A DNA stretch of 64,000 nucleotides, from the NCBI GenBank assembly GCA_963971225.1, contig OZ020267.1, forward strand, positions 54,825,590 through 54,889,589, given 5' to 3'. The notes under the pieces are model-generated. The model made no database searches. It saw nothing but the letters and a program-made list of their open reading frames with translations, and was not told where the DNA came from. The DNA comes from Melieria omissa. Taxonomy: Eukaryota; Arthropoda; Insecta; Diptera; Ulidiidae. This document shows, piece after piece, positions 36,519 to 47,426 of the stretch. Both the position numbers and the translations under genes were made by a program. Numbering within the stretch: the stretch's first letter is position 1; each line of letters starts with the position of its first letter.

Positions 36519-36762
36519 CGCTCCTTCGCTGCAAGAACGTCATAACTCCATAAAATTTGTTTTCAGTTTATGGCAGCCCTGTGTGTATCTGCATATGATC
36601 TTTTATCTGTCAAAACCTCTTTGTAAAATATTCAATACTTTGCTCACAAGACGACATGAAAAATTTTTGATTCCTTGAATTGCCTGCAGTTGTAAATTTT
36701 AAAATTGAATTTTCTCGGAATGATGTAGTTTTGAGTTATGACGTTCTTGCAGCGAAGGAGCG
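36519..36762. mobile_element. 244-bp MITE with 29-bp perfect TIRs and AAAT duplication
   Basis: Inverted repeats at 36519-36547 and 36734-36762 are identical over 29 bp and begin CGCTCCTTCGCTGCAAG. AAAT flanks both ends (36515-36518 and 36763-36766). Length, TIR size and duplication (AAAT is the complement of ATTT) parallel the MITE at 10958-11204, although the TIR sequences differ. The superfamily is not established. Confidence 0.88.
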
Positions 36763-36766
36763 AAAT

Positions 36767-37446
36767 GATAACTCAGCCTGTCATAGTTGTATTTGTTGTA
36801 TTTTATGACGTTTGTATTTATTGCCATATGTCACGAATCAAACGTCGAAATGTGTGTGTGAGCATTTTTTCATCAATATTTTCCGAGAATATGTGATTAA
36901 AATATAAATGACAAAATGCAGTAGGTTAGAAAATTAGATTTGAAAACAATTTCTGAGCATTTGAACGATGTATTTATAAATAGAAAATGCATTTGCTTTT
37001 AAACAACTCAACCTAATCATTATTGAATGGTTGAACAAGGCTCATTTTGAGTGCCCAACTGAGTGAAATATAGACAATCGTCGCTTTACTAAGATTCAGT
37101 CAACACGAATTCGACTTCTTTATGAAGTTTAGCAGGGTTCAATAGTTTAGATTTTGCTACATCATTCAGACCAGACAACAATGTAGACTCTAAAATGTTA
37201 AATATTTTACTTTTTGCCAACTTTTTCGTAAGAAAAAAAGGAAACATAGAAAGAAGATGAACACAAAATCGAGCCAAAACCGCTTAGTGTTATTGATCTA
37301 TTTTAAAATATTCATTTTGTATGGATTTTTGTAACAGATTATTAGCAATTGTTTGTAGTTATTTAAAGTTGCTAAACGAATGTTTTAAAAAAGTTTTTAA
37401 ACTTCGATGAACAAATTTTGGTTGGTCAAATTGTGCTGTGAGAAGA
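36767..37446. other. Non-coding AT-rich stretch
   Basis: Nothing recognised. Confidence 0.5.
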
Positions 37447-37448
37447 TA

Positions 37449-37910
37449 CAGTTTGTCAAATAAATGTTTGCAAACTTAAAAAAGGTAGAAAAATTATTTT
37501 TAAAAGCTTATAAATATAACAGAAATTACCATATTTTGAAATTTTTTTAAAATATAGATTATAAGTAACGTCTATTTGATTCGCGAAAACAGTGTAAATA
37601 ATCAAAAAAGGAATGAAGCTATATTTCAAACTGTCAAAAAATTCGTCTTCTTTCAAACCCAAGATTGCATTGAAAATTTGGCGCCGTACAGTTCCGAACA
37701 GTTTCATGAGATACATCAGTTCCGCATTCTATTTGTATATCCAAAGCCATTTCCCTTATTGAGATACGGGGGTTCTCACGAACTTTTCGGAAGATTTTTC
37801 TTTCTTCTCTGTCAGACAGTTTTCTGGGTCTTCCAGGAGATACTTTCAAATCAATTCGCTCTTCAATACCTTACCTCTTTTAAATTTGCAAACATTTACT
37901 TGACAAACTG
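37449..37910 (-). mobile_element. 462-bp internally deleted Tc1-like transposon
   Basis: TA flanks both ends (37447-37448 and 37911-37912). Inverted ends of about 37 bp, three mismatches, begin CAGTTTGTCAARTAAATG. Only the transposase N-terminal DNA-binding segment survives. The catalytic domain is deleted. Confidence 0.92.
37634..37849 (-). pseudogene. Tc1-like transposase helix-turn-helix fragment
   Basis: About 71 codons containing GRPRKLSDREERKIFRKV, NPRISIREMA and GTDVSHETVRN. This is the GRPR AT-hook-like motif plus paired-like helix-turn-helix of Tc1 transposases, which binds the terminal repeats. No ATG precedes it in frame and the catalytic DDE region is absent, so it is a remnant. 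The frame diverges from the family after about residue 54. It lies inside a transposon with matching Tc1-type ends. Confidence 0.85.
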
Positions 37911-38109
37911 TATATGAATGGTGGATTTTTAGGTTGGCCGCTAAATAGGAAAAATATGCTTTGAGAGTATAAATGATATTTTGCAAAATAATTTCATTAT
38001 TTCTACATCAATCAGCCCTTCAGAGACGCCACCTGCTGTAGCCTCAAGCATGTTTTCACTAACTTCACCATTTCTCTCTTTTGGAAATGGTTTCTACACC
38101 TCAACAGTT

Positions 38110-38200
38110 TTGTTCCTTGTTCACACCTCTCTGGAGCATAGCGCCTCCACAAGAATCTTCCATCTTACACGATTCTGCGCTGTTGTTTTCGCCCATGTGG
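38110..38200 (-). pseudogene. LINE ORF2 C-terminal remnant
   Basis: Minus-strand reading gives AQNRVRWKILVEALCSREV followed by a stop, similar to the W..LVEALCS ends of some LINE ORF2 proteins. Only the tail is recognisable. The flanks to about 39590 hold nothing else I can name. Confidence 0.4.
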
Positions 38201-38235
38201 TTGTCCTCAGAATAACCTGCAGCTATTTTTTTAAG

Positions 38236-39640
38236 CGAAATCACAAATTTTCCAAGTCAAGTATTCGTGTTCAAGCAGACTTCATTTTATTATTTTGCAT
38301 TCATTTTCAGCAGAAAAAAAACATTTAGCCGCAGCTGTAATGTTTAACCATAAAAACGTTGATACAATTGCAACAACAAAATTGTAAGCTCATAAAACGC
38401 ATAAATTTCAAAATCGTGCTGATTTATGCCAATCCTTTTACTCTCAAATACACACACACATATACACACAGATGTGAGTACCCCACTGCATAGCCTTCAC
38501 ATAAGTATGTACACATATGTTGCATCTGTTTAGCATTGTTACACAGACATGTGTGTTTTATATACAACAAAAAATTTGCGTAACATTATATGACAAACCT
38601 TCAGAAAAATACCAAAACACTTAAACCCTCGAATCGACATGTTCCATATATGAAAATTTAGGTTAAACTAAAGCAAACTTGCGTGAAAATGAGCCCATTT
38701 TGTGGTCAGTTAAAGTTTCTGCATCAACACGCAGCTGTATGGAAAAGTGTTGCTTACCTTATGTTAAGATTTTTATGTAACAGTGTAGTGGTTAGCGGAG
38801 TGTAAAAGCGGAGTTGGTAAGTATTTTCATTAACTTTGAAACAGCCAAAACACACCGAAGGTACAAAACAAAACGTCAAGGCAGCGAAGCAATGAAGCAG
38901 AAAGCTTAATCAAATGCAAGACACGTGTAATGTACGTGCCAGTTCGCCTGCCAAACAGCCAACAACAAGCAGCAACAGAAGAAACAGGCGACAGCAGCCA
39001 TTTTCAATGGTGGCATTGAGAAATTTTAAAGTGAAACGCATTTCATGTTTTCGTACGAGTATTTGCTGCTTGAAAAGAGCAAGAAAAGAAGGCAGCTTTG
39101 AGGTGGTGGCAAGGGCAACAACAACAACAAGCCGACTGGCTGGCTTTACTGGTTATATGCGCTAAGACAAACGTGTAACCTTCGTTTGTTCTGGAAGGCT
39201 TATTCCTTAATAAAAATAAGTGAGGCCCAAACCGAGAAGCCAAAAACCAGCCAAATAACAAAATTCTGGGTATTTGAAAAATAAGTATGTATGATTTGTA
39301 TTAATGCAACATGCCAACAAGTGTGAGAACTTGAAAAGTATAAGAAGAAAAGTGTAAAGAACGAAATAATGATGCGTGCTTTCGTGCGAAGGACGTCTGG
39401 AGTTCGAGTGCGAGATTTAAGCTTCGGAAAACCTGATTTTATCACAAATTGGAAACTGATGTTCAAACACAGAGCATAAAAGGTACAAGTTGGTTTGAGT
39501 TGTCTTCAACAAGAACGAAAAAAAAGTGTTGAATTGAATAGCAAGAAAACATCAATGCAGAGACTAGGACAACGATTTTTATTGGTGGCTACAATTTTGA
39601 AGGTTTTAATCATTTTAGGGGAGATGATAATAAATACCAA
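38236..39640. other. Non-coding stretch
   Basis: CA-rich tracts (38451-38470), CAA-type repeats near 38965 and 39117, otherwise no recognised feature. Confidence 0.45.
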
Positions 39641-39649
39641 CTTCACAAC

Positions 39650-39880
39650 AAACATCTTGCTAGAGATTTGGCTGAGAGATAGATTTGGTTTATCAAAACC
39701 ATTGAATTTGAAACTTTTTTCTTATATGATTAAACTTTTGCTATGCAAAGCACTAATCGCACCTATTGCGATGTAAGAAGCTGAAACGTAGACAATAAGT
39801 AGAACCACAGCGAGTATTCTTGGACTTTAGAGAGTATTTGATGTAGTACGTGTATTCTCCGTCTCTGAGAAGGGCAAATT
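39650..39880 (+). pseudogene. Decayed LINE reverse-transcriptase thumb fragment
   Basis: The frame reads IKLLLCKALIAPIAM, a stop, then EAET, a stop, and TISRTTASILGL. This aligns with the TKLSLYRTLILPVLLYGAEAWTMT region of the RTE-like LINE at 60.8-63.8 kb. Stops replace conserved residues, so it is an old fragment. Its left and right limits are approximate. Confidence 0.5.
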
Positions 39881-40323
39881 AAAGATGTTAATGATGAAGA
39901 TGTAGATTTAGCCACGAATCGAACAATTTATACCTATAAAGTTCCAAGGCTCAATAGAGATAATAATGCTTGTCGTACCACGAGGCCAAGATTATCAATG
40001 AAGAGATCAAGATATATTGCACACCCACTTCATGTCACTTTTGAAAAAAATTCAATACAGTTAGGTCTCTCTTCATGTCGAAAAGTTTAATGATATTTGA
40101 TCGCTGCAGCTCAATGCAAAAGAGTCCTAATTCAAATTGTGACACTTTTGACAAAATACATTTTTGTTGAAGTTAATTTTAAGTAAACGTGTGACAATTT
40201 TTGTATATATTTTAAAATAAAAAAATTAATTTCAAATTTTCAAAATTTTTCTTTCAACTTTTTAACCGTCATTTATAATTATTAAATTTAGCAAAAGTGA
40301 TAAAACTTAAAATAATTCGGTAA
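39881..40323. other. Non-coding stretch
   Basis: Possibly more decayed LINE at its left edge, otherwise nothing recognised. Confidence 0.4.
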
Positions 40324-40326
40324 TTA

Positions 40327-40902
40327 CACTGCACAACAAAATCAAACTTTTTTTTTAATAACAAGATTCTGACAACGGATTCTGGTAGAGGAGACCAAAA
40401 AAAAGTATACGTATATCGGCGTTTTGAAAGTTTACGTCTGCATTTTTTTTTAGGGCGCGTCAAAGTTTCCTCCTTTTTGCTCATTCTTATTGTGATTCGG
40501 CATACGAAAACCATGTAACCTCACATTTAAGGTATGTGATGTGTTCAGCAATTTGATGTAAAATACTACTAAGAACATTTTTGTGGAGCATTTTAACCCT
40601 GTAACTCCTATTTGTATGGGTTAATTTGACCCTTCGTTTCTAAAATGCCAAAAATATCCTGGAAAACAGGACTTTTTAAGGATAAAAGGTACCTCGAAAA
40701 TATTCGCCATAAAATTCTACGATAGATCTCTCAATACATCAAAGCTCAGATATTAACCTGAACGCCAGAATTAAGCCAAAACTGAAAATATGTTTAAGTG
40801 TTTATTTCGTACTTAATCAAAATTGGTATTAAGAACTCCTAGAACTCCCTCTACCAGAATCCGCTGTCAGAACCTTGTTATTTTTTTTTGTGTTGTGCAG
40901 TG
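40327..40902. mobile_element. 576-bp element with ~65-bp TIRs and TTA duplication
   Basis: TTA flanks both ends (40324-40326 and 40903-40905). The arms begin CACTGCACAACA and share AATAACAAG, TTCTGACA and CGGATTCTGGTAGAGG, separated by T/A runs of unequal length. A 3-bp TWA duplication suggests PIF/Harbinger, but the end sequence is not diagnostic. There is no coding region. Confidence 0.82.
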
Positions 40903-41149
40903 TTATTGAATTAAAATATCATCAAAAAGTCACAACTAAAAAATTTGGATTTTCTAGTGTCAAATAAAAAATTATTTGTAATTTATCCTAAAGCATAATC
41001 TGTAGGGATTTTCTACTAAACGGTCTATAAAATAATAATAAAATAATAAAAATGTTTATTCAACTCAAAAACACTTTTTTGCGTTTCCTGAAAAATTAAA
41101 CATTTTGAGTTGTGTCACATTTGTAGTGGGTGTGCCAATGTTGTTCCAT

Positions 41150-41510
41150 CAGTTTTCTCATTGACACATGTTCTATGGGGTCTGTGTGTAAAGAAATTAC
41201 ACCTCTCGTCCAGTAATATCTGCAGTGATGAAGAAGAAGCAGAGGCGGCATAGGTTCGTCCCTGGTCTGAGTAATACAGCGGTAGCTGAATTATGGAACC
41301 TACGAAACTTCCTCAAGCAGTCGATTTAGAGCAGTGGTCGGCAAAGCTTACTCAATTGAGTAGAACGCTCAACACACGCATTCTTACGCTCTCTCAGTCA
41401 GTCGTTGTTCAGGGATAAATTTATACAGTGTAGAGAAATTACACTGCGCTCACTAACACCATCTCATAGTAAATTTTTCCGACCACTGATTTAGAGACAG
41501 TTTGATATAT
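41150..41510 (+). pseudogene. LOA-like LINE ORF2 C-terminal remnant, split by a hAT MITE
   Basis: CCTCTCGTCCAGTAATATCT matches the segment of the full-length LINE at 50793-50816 that leads into its zinc knuckle. CTACGAAACTTCCTCAAGCA then matches the last codons of that ORF2, around 50963-50993. About 70 bp in between are missing and the frame is broken. It shows an older copy of the same LINE lineage. Confidence 0.6.
41332..41488. mobile_element. 157-bp hAT MITE with 8-bp duplication
   Basis: The ends CAGTGGTCGG and CCGACCACTG are perfect inverted repeats. ATTTAGAG occurs at 41324-41331 and 41489-41496. An 8-bp duplication and CAG start identify hAT. The only content is AT-rich non-coding DNA. 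It interrupts the LINE remnant at 41.2 kb. Confidence 0.93.
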
Positions 41511-42814
41511 TTCCACCTGTATGACCAACTGGAAAAGGTGCTTGTTGGAGAGGTGCTTGAAGAGAACTTTTGGGTTTTTATCACCACGCAAGCATCTAAG
41601 TTTAAAATCACTAACAATGGGCTTTTCTTAACACTCCGACTGGAAATGTTTTATTGCAATCTAACCTAAGTCCGCATCCAATTAAAAGCAAATTTAAAGT
41701 AAATTATTTACATTTTATCTCTGTGACTATGTAATTTTCTTCATTTTTTGTGCTTGAAATATGGCAGAGGTAGTGTAAAGCTACTGAAACGCCTGGAGTG
41801 CAGGTGGTAAGTGTGGCGCTGTGCAAGCAGTGAGTAGTGGCTGGTGGGAATTGCGAGTTGGTAGTGTGAGAATTGGGAGTTGCATATGGGAATTGGGAGT
41901 TGACTTCAATTCAACTCCTTAAAACGCTTGAGGGTAGTTTGCGTTCCGTATAATTAAATGCGCACTGAGTGGAAGAAGTAAGGCCTCATGACCGGCTCGA
42001 AGCGTCGCAACAAAATTTATCGCGTGAAACGAACCTCGAAAAACAAAACAAAAACAAAAAAAATCCACTTATATGTAGAAAAAAAAACATATAAAGTCAA
42101 AGTCAAATATCACGCAGTCAAAACATTCATTCACGTTCGCATCCTGAAAGCATTCGCCTCGCTTTGCTTTTGTTTTCGAATCGCAGCCAACGACAGGTTT
42201 CAATGCCGGAAACGGCAGGTGGCGACAAAGTGAAACCAAAACAGTGTGAAGCAAAACAAAGACGACAGTCATCGCAGTCGCCATTGTGGCAACGCATACA
42301 TTATTTGTCGTTTTCGTTGTTGCGTTGTTGACACTTAAACGTGTAGCGGTGGCACATACGATTCTGTTTCACCTCATCCTTTGTCTTTAATCGACCACAC
42401 AAATTCACATTTTTATTGCTATTTATGTGCGTGCTTTGGGGGCTTGAATTTAGTAGTATTTGTTGCTTTAAATATGAACTGTGTGTGTGTGTGTGAATCT
42501 GTATTGTTCAGTTGGTGTATGTTTGTTTGTCATTGCATTATTTTAAGTGTCATTGCGTTGCGGCACTGTGTCGCAACCACCTTTTCACATGACTCTGATT
42601 AACTGATTCCTATCTTCCGGCAGGGCCAATCACATTTTATTATATTACCGCAGTCGTTGTGGTTGTTACATATTTACAGGCTTGAGTTTTGTTGTTCTTG
42701 CGGGCATTGCTGTTGCTCTTTTGCTGCTTATTTATGGCTCTTAATAAATATGTTGGCCAGGCTCCACGTGTTTTTGTGTGTGTGTGTGTGCGAGCTGTTT
42801 ACGTCGAAAAGCGG
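41511..42814. other. Non-coding stretch
   Basis: A motif AATTGGGAGTTG repeats at 41871-41900, and TG tracts lie near 42480 and 42776. No coding region was recognised. Confidence 0.45.
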
Positions 42815-42818
42815 TTAA

Positions 42819-43522
42819 CCCTTCTGTTAGTACGAAGGTAACAGGGTACCTTTCGCATTTTTGAGGTAAAAATATCCGACTTTCGGTCAAGGAACGTTAT
42901 GCTGATATTTTTAGTATCTTCCTAGATATCAATTTACTGTCTTTTTACATTTTTTATAGAAAACAAACTGTTTTTTGATAACCTTTAGATCTGATTTTTA
43001 AACACTATACGAAGGTACTGTTTCAGCGAAAGATTCATCGTTCAAATTTGAATCAAAGCAAATTGAAACAAGTAGTTTCACATTTAAATTCAGAATTGTA
43101 TTTAAAGGTAAATTGAATTCAGTTCATCTTATCGAAGTCATAGGCTTCGAGGACCTGTGGCTCTTAGATGTTTTACCCTTTCAATAGAGAAATTTACTCT
43201 AGAAAACAGTCATTTCCCGAGCACGCACACTCTTCAGTTTGTTTCTGCATGCGTCAGCAGCACCAAATCGGGGTCCAGCCGAAAGTGCAAGACTCGTGCT
43301 ATATCTATTCCGATCAACGTAAGCCCCAACGTTTATAAAAAAAATATGAGTTGAATGTTTTTAACTTGAACTATGAACAAATAAGGTTTATTTAAAAAGC
43401 AAACAACGATTTTTGAAATTTTTGCACTATTACATATTTTCACTTTTTTCATACAAATTGTATGAAAGTACGCGGGCACCTTCGTATTAATGATAGGTGA
43501 AAATTTTTCGCAGACAGAAGGG
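42819..43522 (+). mobile_element. 704-bp piggyBac element remnant (copy A)
   Basis: TTAA flanks both ends (42815-42818 and 43523-43526). The ends are CCCTTCTGTTAGTACGAAGG and, complemented, CCCTTCTGTCTGCG, followed inside by TACGAAGGT on both sides. Most of the transposase is deleted. A plus-strand frame ending at about 43354 contains RKCKTRAI near its end, which could be the relic of the Cys-rich C-terminal domain. The right end resembles copy B at 12.9 kb. Confidence 0.88.
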
Positions 43523-43526
43523 TTAA

Positions 43527-44512
43527 AATCGTTGCCGCGTTAAGACGAGTTGCTTTCGATAACAGCAAAAGTTCATTAGCCGCTTGTTCTGCCTGTCGGG
43601 CACTGTCTACGTGACTCGGCCAACAGGGCGTATGAGCAATAAAAGTAATTTTTGCAACAAGAAATTTAATTTCAAATTGTCTTTAGCATTGTAAGAAGTT
43701 CACATCAGCATTCGAGTTAAGGAGATATTAAAAGTTATTTCACAACAAAAATAAGTGAATAATTACCCAAAATCATGCAAACACAAAGCAGGAAACGGTG
43801 ATGTCTAAGCATAACTAAATGAAAATCGATTGTAATATTGAAAGAGTTTCTTGGATTCACTGGTTTTTAAAAGACTTGAAAAGTTTAATGTTTTTTTAAA
43901 AACTAATTAATTTTTTTTTAATTTAAGCTGAAATGATGCAAAATTGGCGGTGCTTAAAAGTTTGGGTAACTTTTCTGGCAAAAGTGCAAATTTATTTTGA
44001 AAAGAATCAAAATGTACTTACACCAAGTTTGCCAATTTTCGTTCTTTTGCGCTTCTAAAACCCATAAGTAGACTTTAAGCGTTCTTTTGCTAAATTCAAA
44101 GTTGAGCAAGTAAACAAATTAGCTCATTTTGTAGCTCAGCACTCTTAAATAAGGTGAACCTACTACACCTGGGTTAATTTATGGCATTGTGAACCATGTT
44201 GTGAGCAGCTACATAAAAGTAGGTGGCATAGAAAGAAGAAGCATGGCTTGACGAAGATCAACAGAGGTCAAGACTAATGAACTTGAGAAATAATTTAATA
44301 TACTTGTGCACATTATATGCCGCTTTGGTAGTCCAGCGTGAAGAGCACTGAGCTGTTCTAAATTTCCAAATTTTCCTTCCTTCTCATTGTAAATCAACCT
44401 TTCAGTTAAATTATTTACCCTTCCTAACCGTCTCACTCCACTCAGTTGTGATTTTCATATTCAGTAGCCATACGAGCGCAACAACAACACCACTAGTACT
44501 GCCAGATTGGAC
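43527..44512. other. Non-coding stretch
   Basis: AT-rich with poly-T/A runs. Nothing recognised. Confidence 0.45.
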
Positions 44513-44515
44513 TAA

Positions 44516-44936
44516 AGGCTTGATTACACGTAACGAGTCGAGTGACGAGACACCAAAATGGTACTAGGCCGAAAGAATTGGGAGAGCGAGCAAAAGCGAC
44601 GAGTTGTTCAAACGTATTTTGACACGTGGCGAGTCAGTTCGGTTTTACAATGCACAAAATGAACTAAGGAACTCGCGCAATTAAACTCAACCGAGCGAAA
44701 AGTGGTGTGTGACGCATTCCGCATGTTACGAGCGATTCCGCGAATCGCTGCGAAAAAGAGAAAAATGTAACGGTAAAGTAGCGCTCGGCCTAGCAAACAA
44801 AATGTGATTCTAGTGACTCTCTCGCCACTTTCATCGGTCACTGACTCAATCAGCAACTCGCCTTACTGTTTAGACGAAACGAGTACTCGTTCGAGTTGCT
44901 GTCTTCTCACTCTACTCGTTACGTGTAATCAAGCCT
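44516..44936. mobile_element. 421-bp PIF/Harbinger-like MITE, TAA duplication
   Basis: TAA flanks both ends (44513-44515 and 44937-44939). Arms of about 35 bp with few mismatches begin AGGCTTGATTACACGTAACG. ACGAG-type words recur throughout the interior. A 3-bp TWA duplication is the PIF/Harbinger pattern. There is no coding capacity. Confidence 0.87.
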
Positions 44937-45182
44937 TAACGAAAATATGTCGCAGCGCCAGTCAAAATAAGTTCATCGAAGACACCAACCTATGCATTTT
45001 CCATCAACGGATGCACAGAGAGCGTTCAGTAAAACCCAGTAATAAACTTTCACATACGGATGCATTTTTGCTATGCAGCGACAATCACCCAATCACCAAG
45101 AACTGTTAGGCTCATCAACCATTTTGTCAGAACCAAAATAAGATACTTATTTTTATTTCCTTGTTGAGGCAAAAAATACATA

Positions 45183-45440
45183 TTAAATACTTTTTTAAAT
45201 ATTATAAAAATTTAATGAATTCATTAATATTAAAATCAAAAACTAAAAATTTAAATTACTTATTAATTCTATCAAAAGTTGCAACAAAATTTCGATTACA
45301 AGGATGAAAAAATATCCATCTAATACTTTTTAAATATTATAAAAATTTAATGAATCCATTAATATTGAATTCAAAAACTAACGATTTATATGACTTATTA
45401 ATTCTGTTAAAACTTACAAAAACATTTTGCCATTTAACAA
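45183..45440. repeat. Imperfect tandem duplication, ~137-bp unit, AT-rich
   Basis: The phrase TTAAATATTATAAAAATTTA starts both copies (about 45192 and 45328), followed in both by CATTAATATT, CAAAAACTAA and CTTATTAATTCT. Confidence 0.75.
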
Positions 45441-46226
45441 AGTTCTCAACCACATAACAAATTCATGCAAATTAAATTGTTTCCTTATGTCTTATTAGAC
45501 CCCACAGTCTCTATTGTCAACTTGCTCACCAATTTTGTACTTGTGCCATTGCTACTATTATTAAAAATAGTAATAACTCTGTTTGGGGATCAGGGTTTGG
45601 ATCCACAAGGCAAAGCACCTGACTGCACGGATGTAGACGTGGTCCACATCTTCGGCTGCGATCCTTGTGGGTACCAGGCCAAGTGGACTCAACGCCTTCA
45701 CGAAGGTTGCTTCTGGTGACCGGGCGGTCCCCGGGCGGCTGTTGAAGCTTGTCTTCTCAGCTGGCGAAGTTTGAGCTGCGGAAATCCAGGAGCGTCTGAC
45801 CCACAGTGGGCGGCTCCCTGGTCAGCGTCTGATCTCCATGTTAGGAGCGGCTGTTTCTTATCATCTTTTGGTGGCGTGATAGATGTCAAAGAAACGCCAC
45901 AGGGGAAGGCGACCCCCTTCATCAAAACCATTCTGGAGGGCTCCCATAAGGACTCTTTTACGGTGCAGGGAGTCGGATCCCCAGTACCGGCGGTAGACAG
46001 TGGGCGAGCGGGCTGTCTGGCGTCGTCATCCAACGACCGCTTAGGCTGTGCAGCGGGACCCCAGGCTGTGCAGTCTACAAATGCTACTGGGAAGCAGGAG
46101 GCGCCCAAACCTGCATTAAGCAGGCAAAAGGCGCAGGAGTCCACAGCACAGGATGGTCCCTCACTTTCGGGGGTGGTGCCTCAGCTCCGGGGCCTTCGAC
46201 TCGACGCTGCTATAGAGGGGGAATCT

Positions 46227-47426
46227 ATGATTCTCTCGCAAAGTAGCGGCGCCGGGTCGGTGGACTCTGAGGCGGAGGCGGCACTCCTGGAGGAGGGAGA
46301 CCGACCTGCGGCCACTGGCTCCATTCCTGGTATCTTACCGGCGGGGGAACGCAAGGCGAGCAGTGCTGCGAAGAAAGCCAGAAATGGCTACCGGCGCTCT
46401 CTTGCGTTTCTCCGCAGAGTGAGCAAAGAGCCTGGATCCTTGTCCGATAAGGAGAAGGATCTGGTAAGGAAGCACCAGAAGATCGTGGCTAGATTCGAAA
46501 AGAAACAGGCGGCGATTTCTGGTGCAAAATGCACGGCCGTTGCAGCAACGCCTGGTGACAGTGCCACGGCTGCATGGCCCACCGAAGGTGCAGTGGAGGC
46601 GGAAAAGCCTAGAAACAAGGCCACATCCTCCGTCACTGCACGGATGGGAGTAAAGACGGGGACGGCAAAGCCTGGAAACAGTGCTGCGGTCGCCCCGTCA
46701 AATGAGACTGGTCAGAGACCCACCACCTCTTCAAGGCCCACTTCCACCACGGTGGAAAAGGCCGTAAAAAGGGGAAGATCGGGTGACGATCAGCCGACAG
46801 GGGAGGGGAAAAAGCTGAAGCCCTCAGCTAGCTTCTCTTCCCCACAGGAGTTGCAGATAGCCGTGGTGGACCGGAGCGATCCTGATGGGAAAATTCGCCC
46901 GGAAAACTGGCTTTCTGTAGAGGCGCGCATTCTGCGAGCGATGCTCGAGGCGGCTGACGGCGAAATTGACTTCGACGGCGCTGGCTGGCAGAAGGGTGTC
47001 AAAATCGTCGGTTGTGGCAACAAGGAGTCCCTCAACTTCTTGGTGCGCACTATCGGCGGTCTTGAGCCCCTCTGGCAGGGGGCGAAACTCGAGGTCATAC
47101 CCCGTGACCGTCTGCCACTCCGGCCTATCGTCACACTGTGGGTCCCCCCTCCAGTTATGGAGGACGCCGACACGGTGAAGCTGATTGGCCGGCAGAATAG
47201 TGGCCTGAACACAGGAGAGTGGAGAATTGTATCCTCCACTACTTGTAAAAATGAGGCGGGCAAGGACATCGTGATCGCGGTAGATCAATCGTCCTTTGCC
47301 CATCTGCGGGACTCCCTGGGAGTTGTTAAGTTCGGTTTGGGTTCCCTCAAAGCTCGCTTCCCTAACAAGGAGCGCGCCACACAAGGGAAGGCTGAAGGTA
47401 GTGCAGATAAACCTGCACCACTCTAA
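46227..47426 (+). CDS. LINE ORF1 (gag-like, DUF4780-like RNA-binding protein)
   Basis: From the ATG at 46227 the product is 399 residues. The N-terminal half is rich in Ala, Lys, Ser and Thr and low in order, with a basic helical segment near RRSLAFLRRVSKEPGSLSDK and KHQKIVARFEKK. The C-terminal ~180 residues, from ELQIAVVDRSDPDGKI to GLGSLKARFPNKE, are the conserved domain, resembling DUF4780 of LOA-type ORF1 proteins. No CCHC knuckles are visible. Such proteins bind the element RNA and form the RNP. The frame is open upstream as far as 45720 without an in-frame ATG, so translation might start at a non-AUG codon. The ATG at 46227 has a poor context (T at -3). ORF1 ends at TAA 47424-47426, inside ORF2. 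Confidence 0.85.
   Translation: MILSQSSGAGSVDSEAEAALLEEGDRPAATGSIPGILPAGERKASSAAKKARNGYRRSLAFLRRVSKEPGSLSDKEKDLVRKHQKIVARFEKKQAAISGAKCTAVAATPGDSATAAWPTEGAVEAEKPRNKATSSVTARMGVKTGTAKPGNSAAVAPSNETGQRPTTSSRPTSTTVEKAVKRGRSGDDQPTGEGKKLKPSASFSSPQELQIAVVDRSDPDGKIRPENWLSVEARILRAMLEAADGEIDFDGAGWQKGVKIVGCGNKESLNFLVRTIGGLEPLWQGAKLEVIPRDRLPLRPIVTLWVPPPVMEDADTVKLIGRQNSGLNTGEWRIVSSTTCKNEAGKDIVIAVDQSSFAHLRDSLGVVKFGLGSLKARFPNKERATQGKAEGSADKPAPL

Noticed and set aside
45698..46144. Minus-strand frames opposite LINE ORF1
   Set aside because: Shadows of the GC-rich coding strand of ORF1 and its leader.
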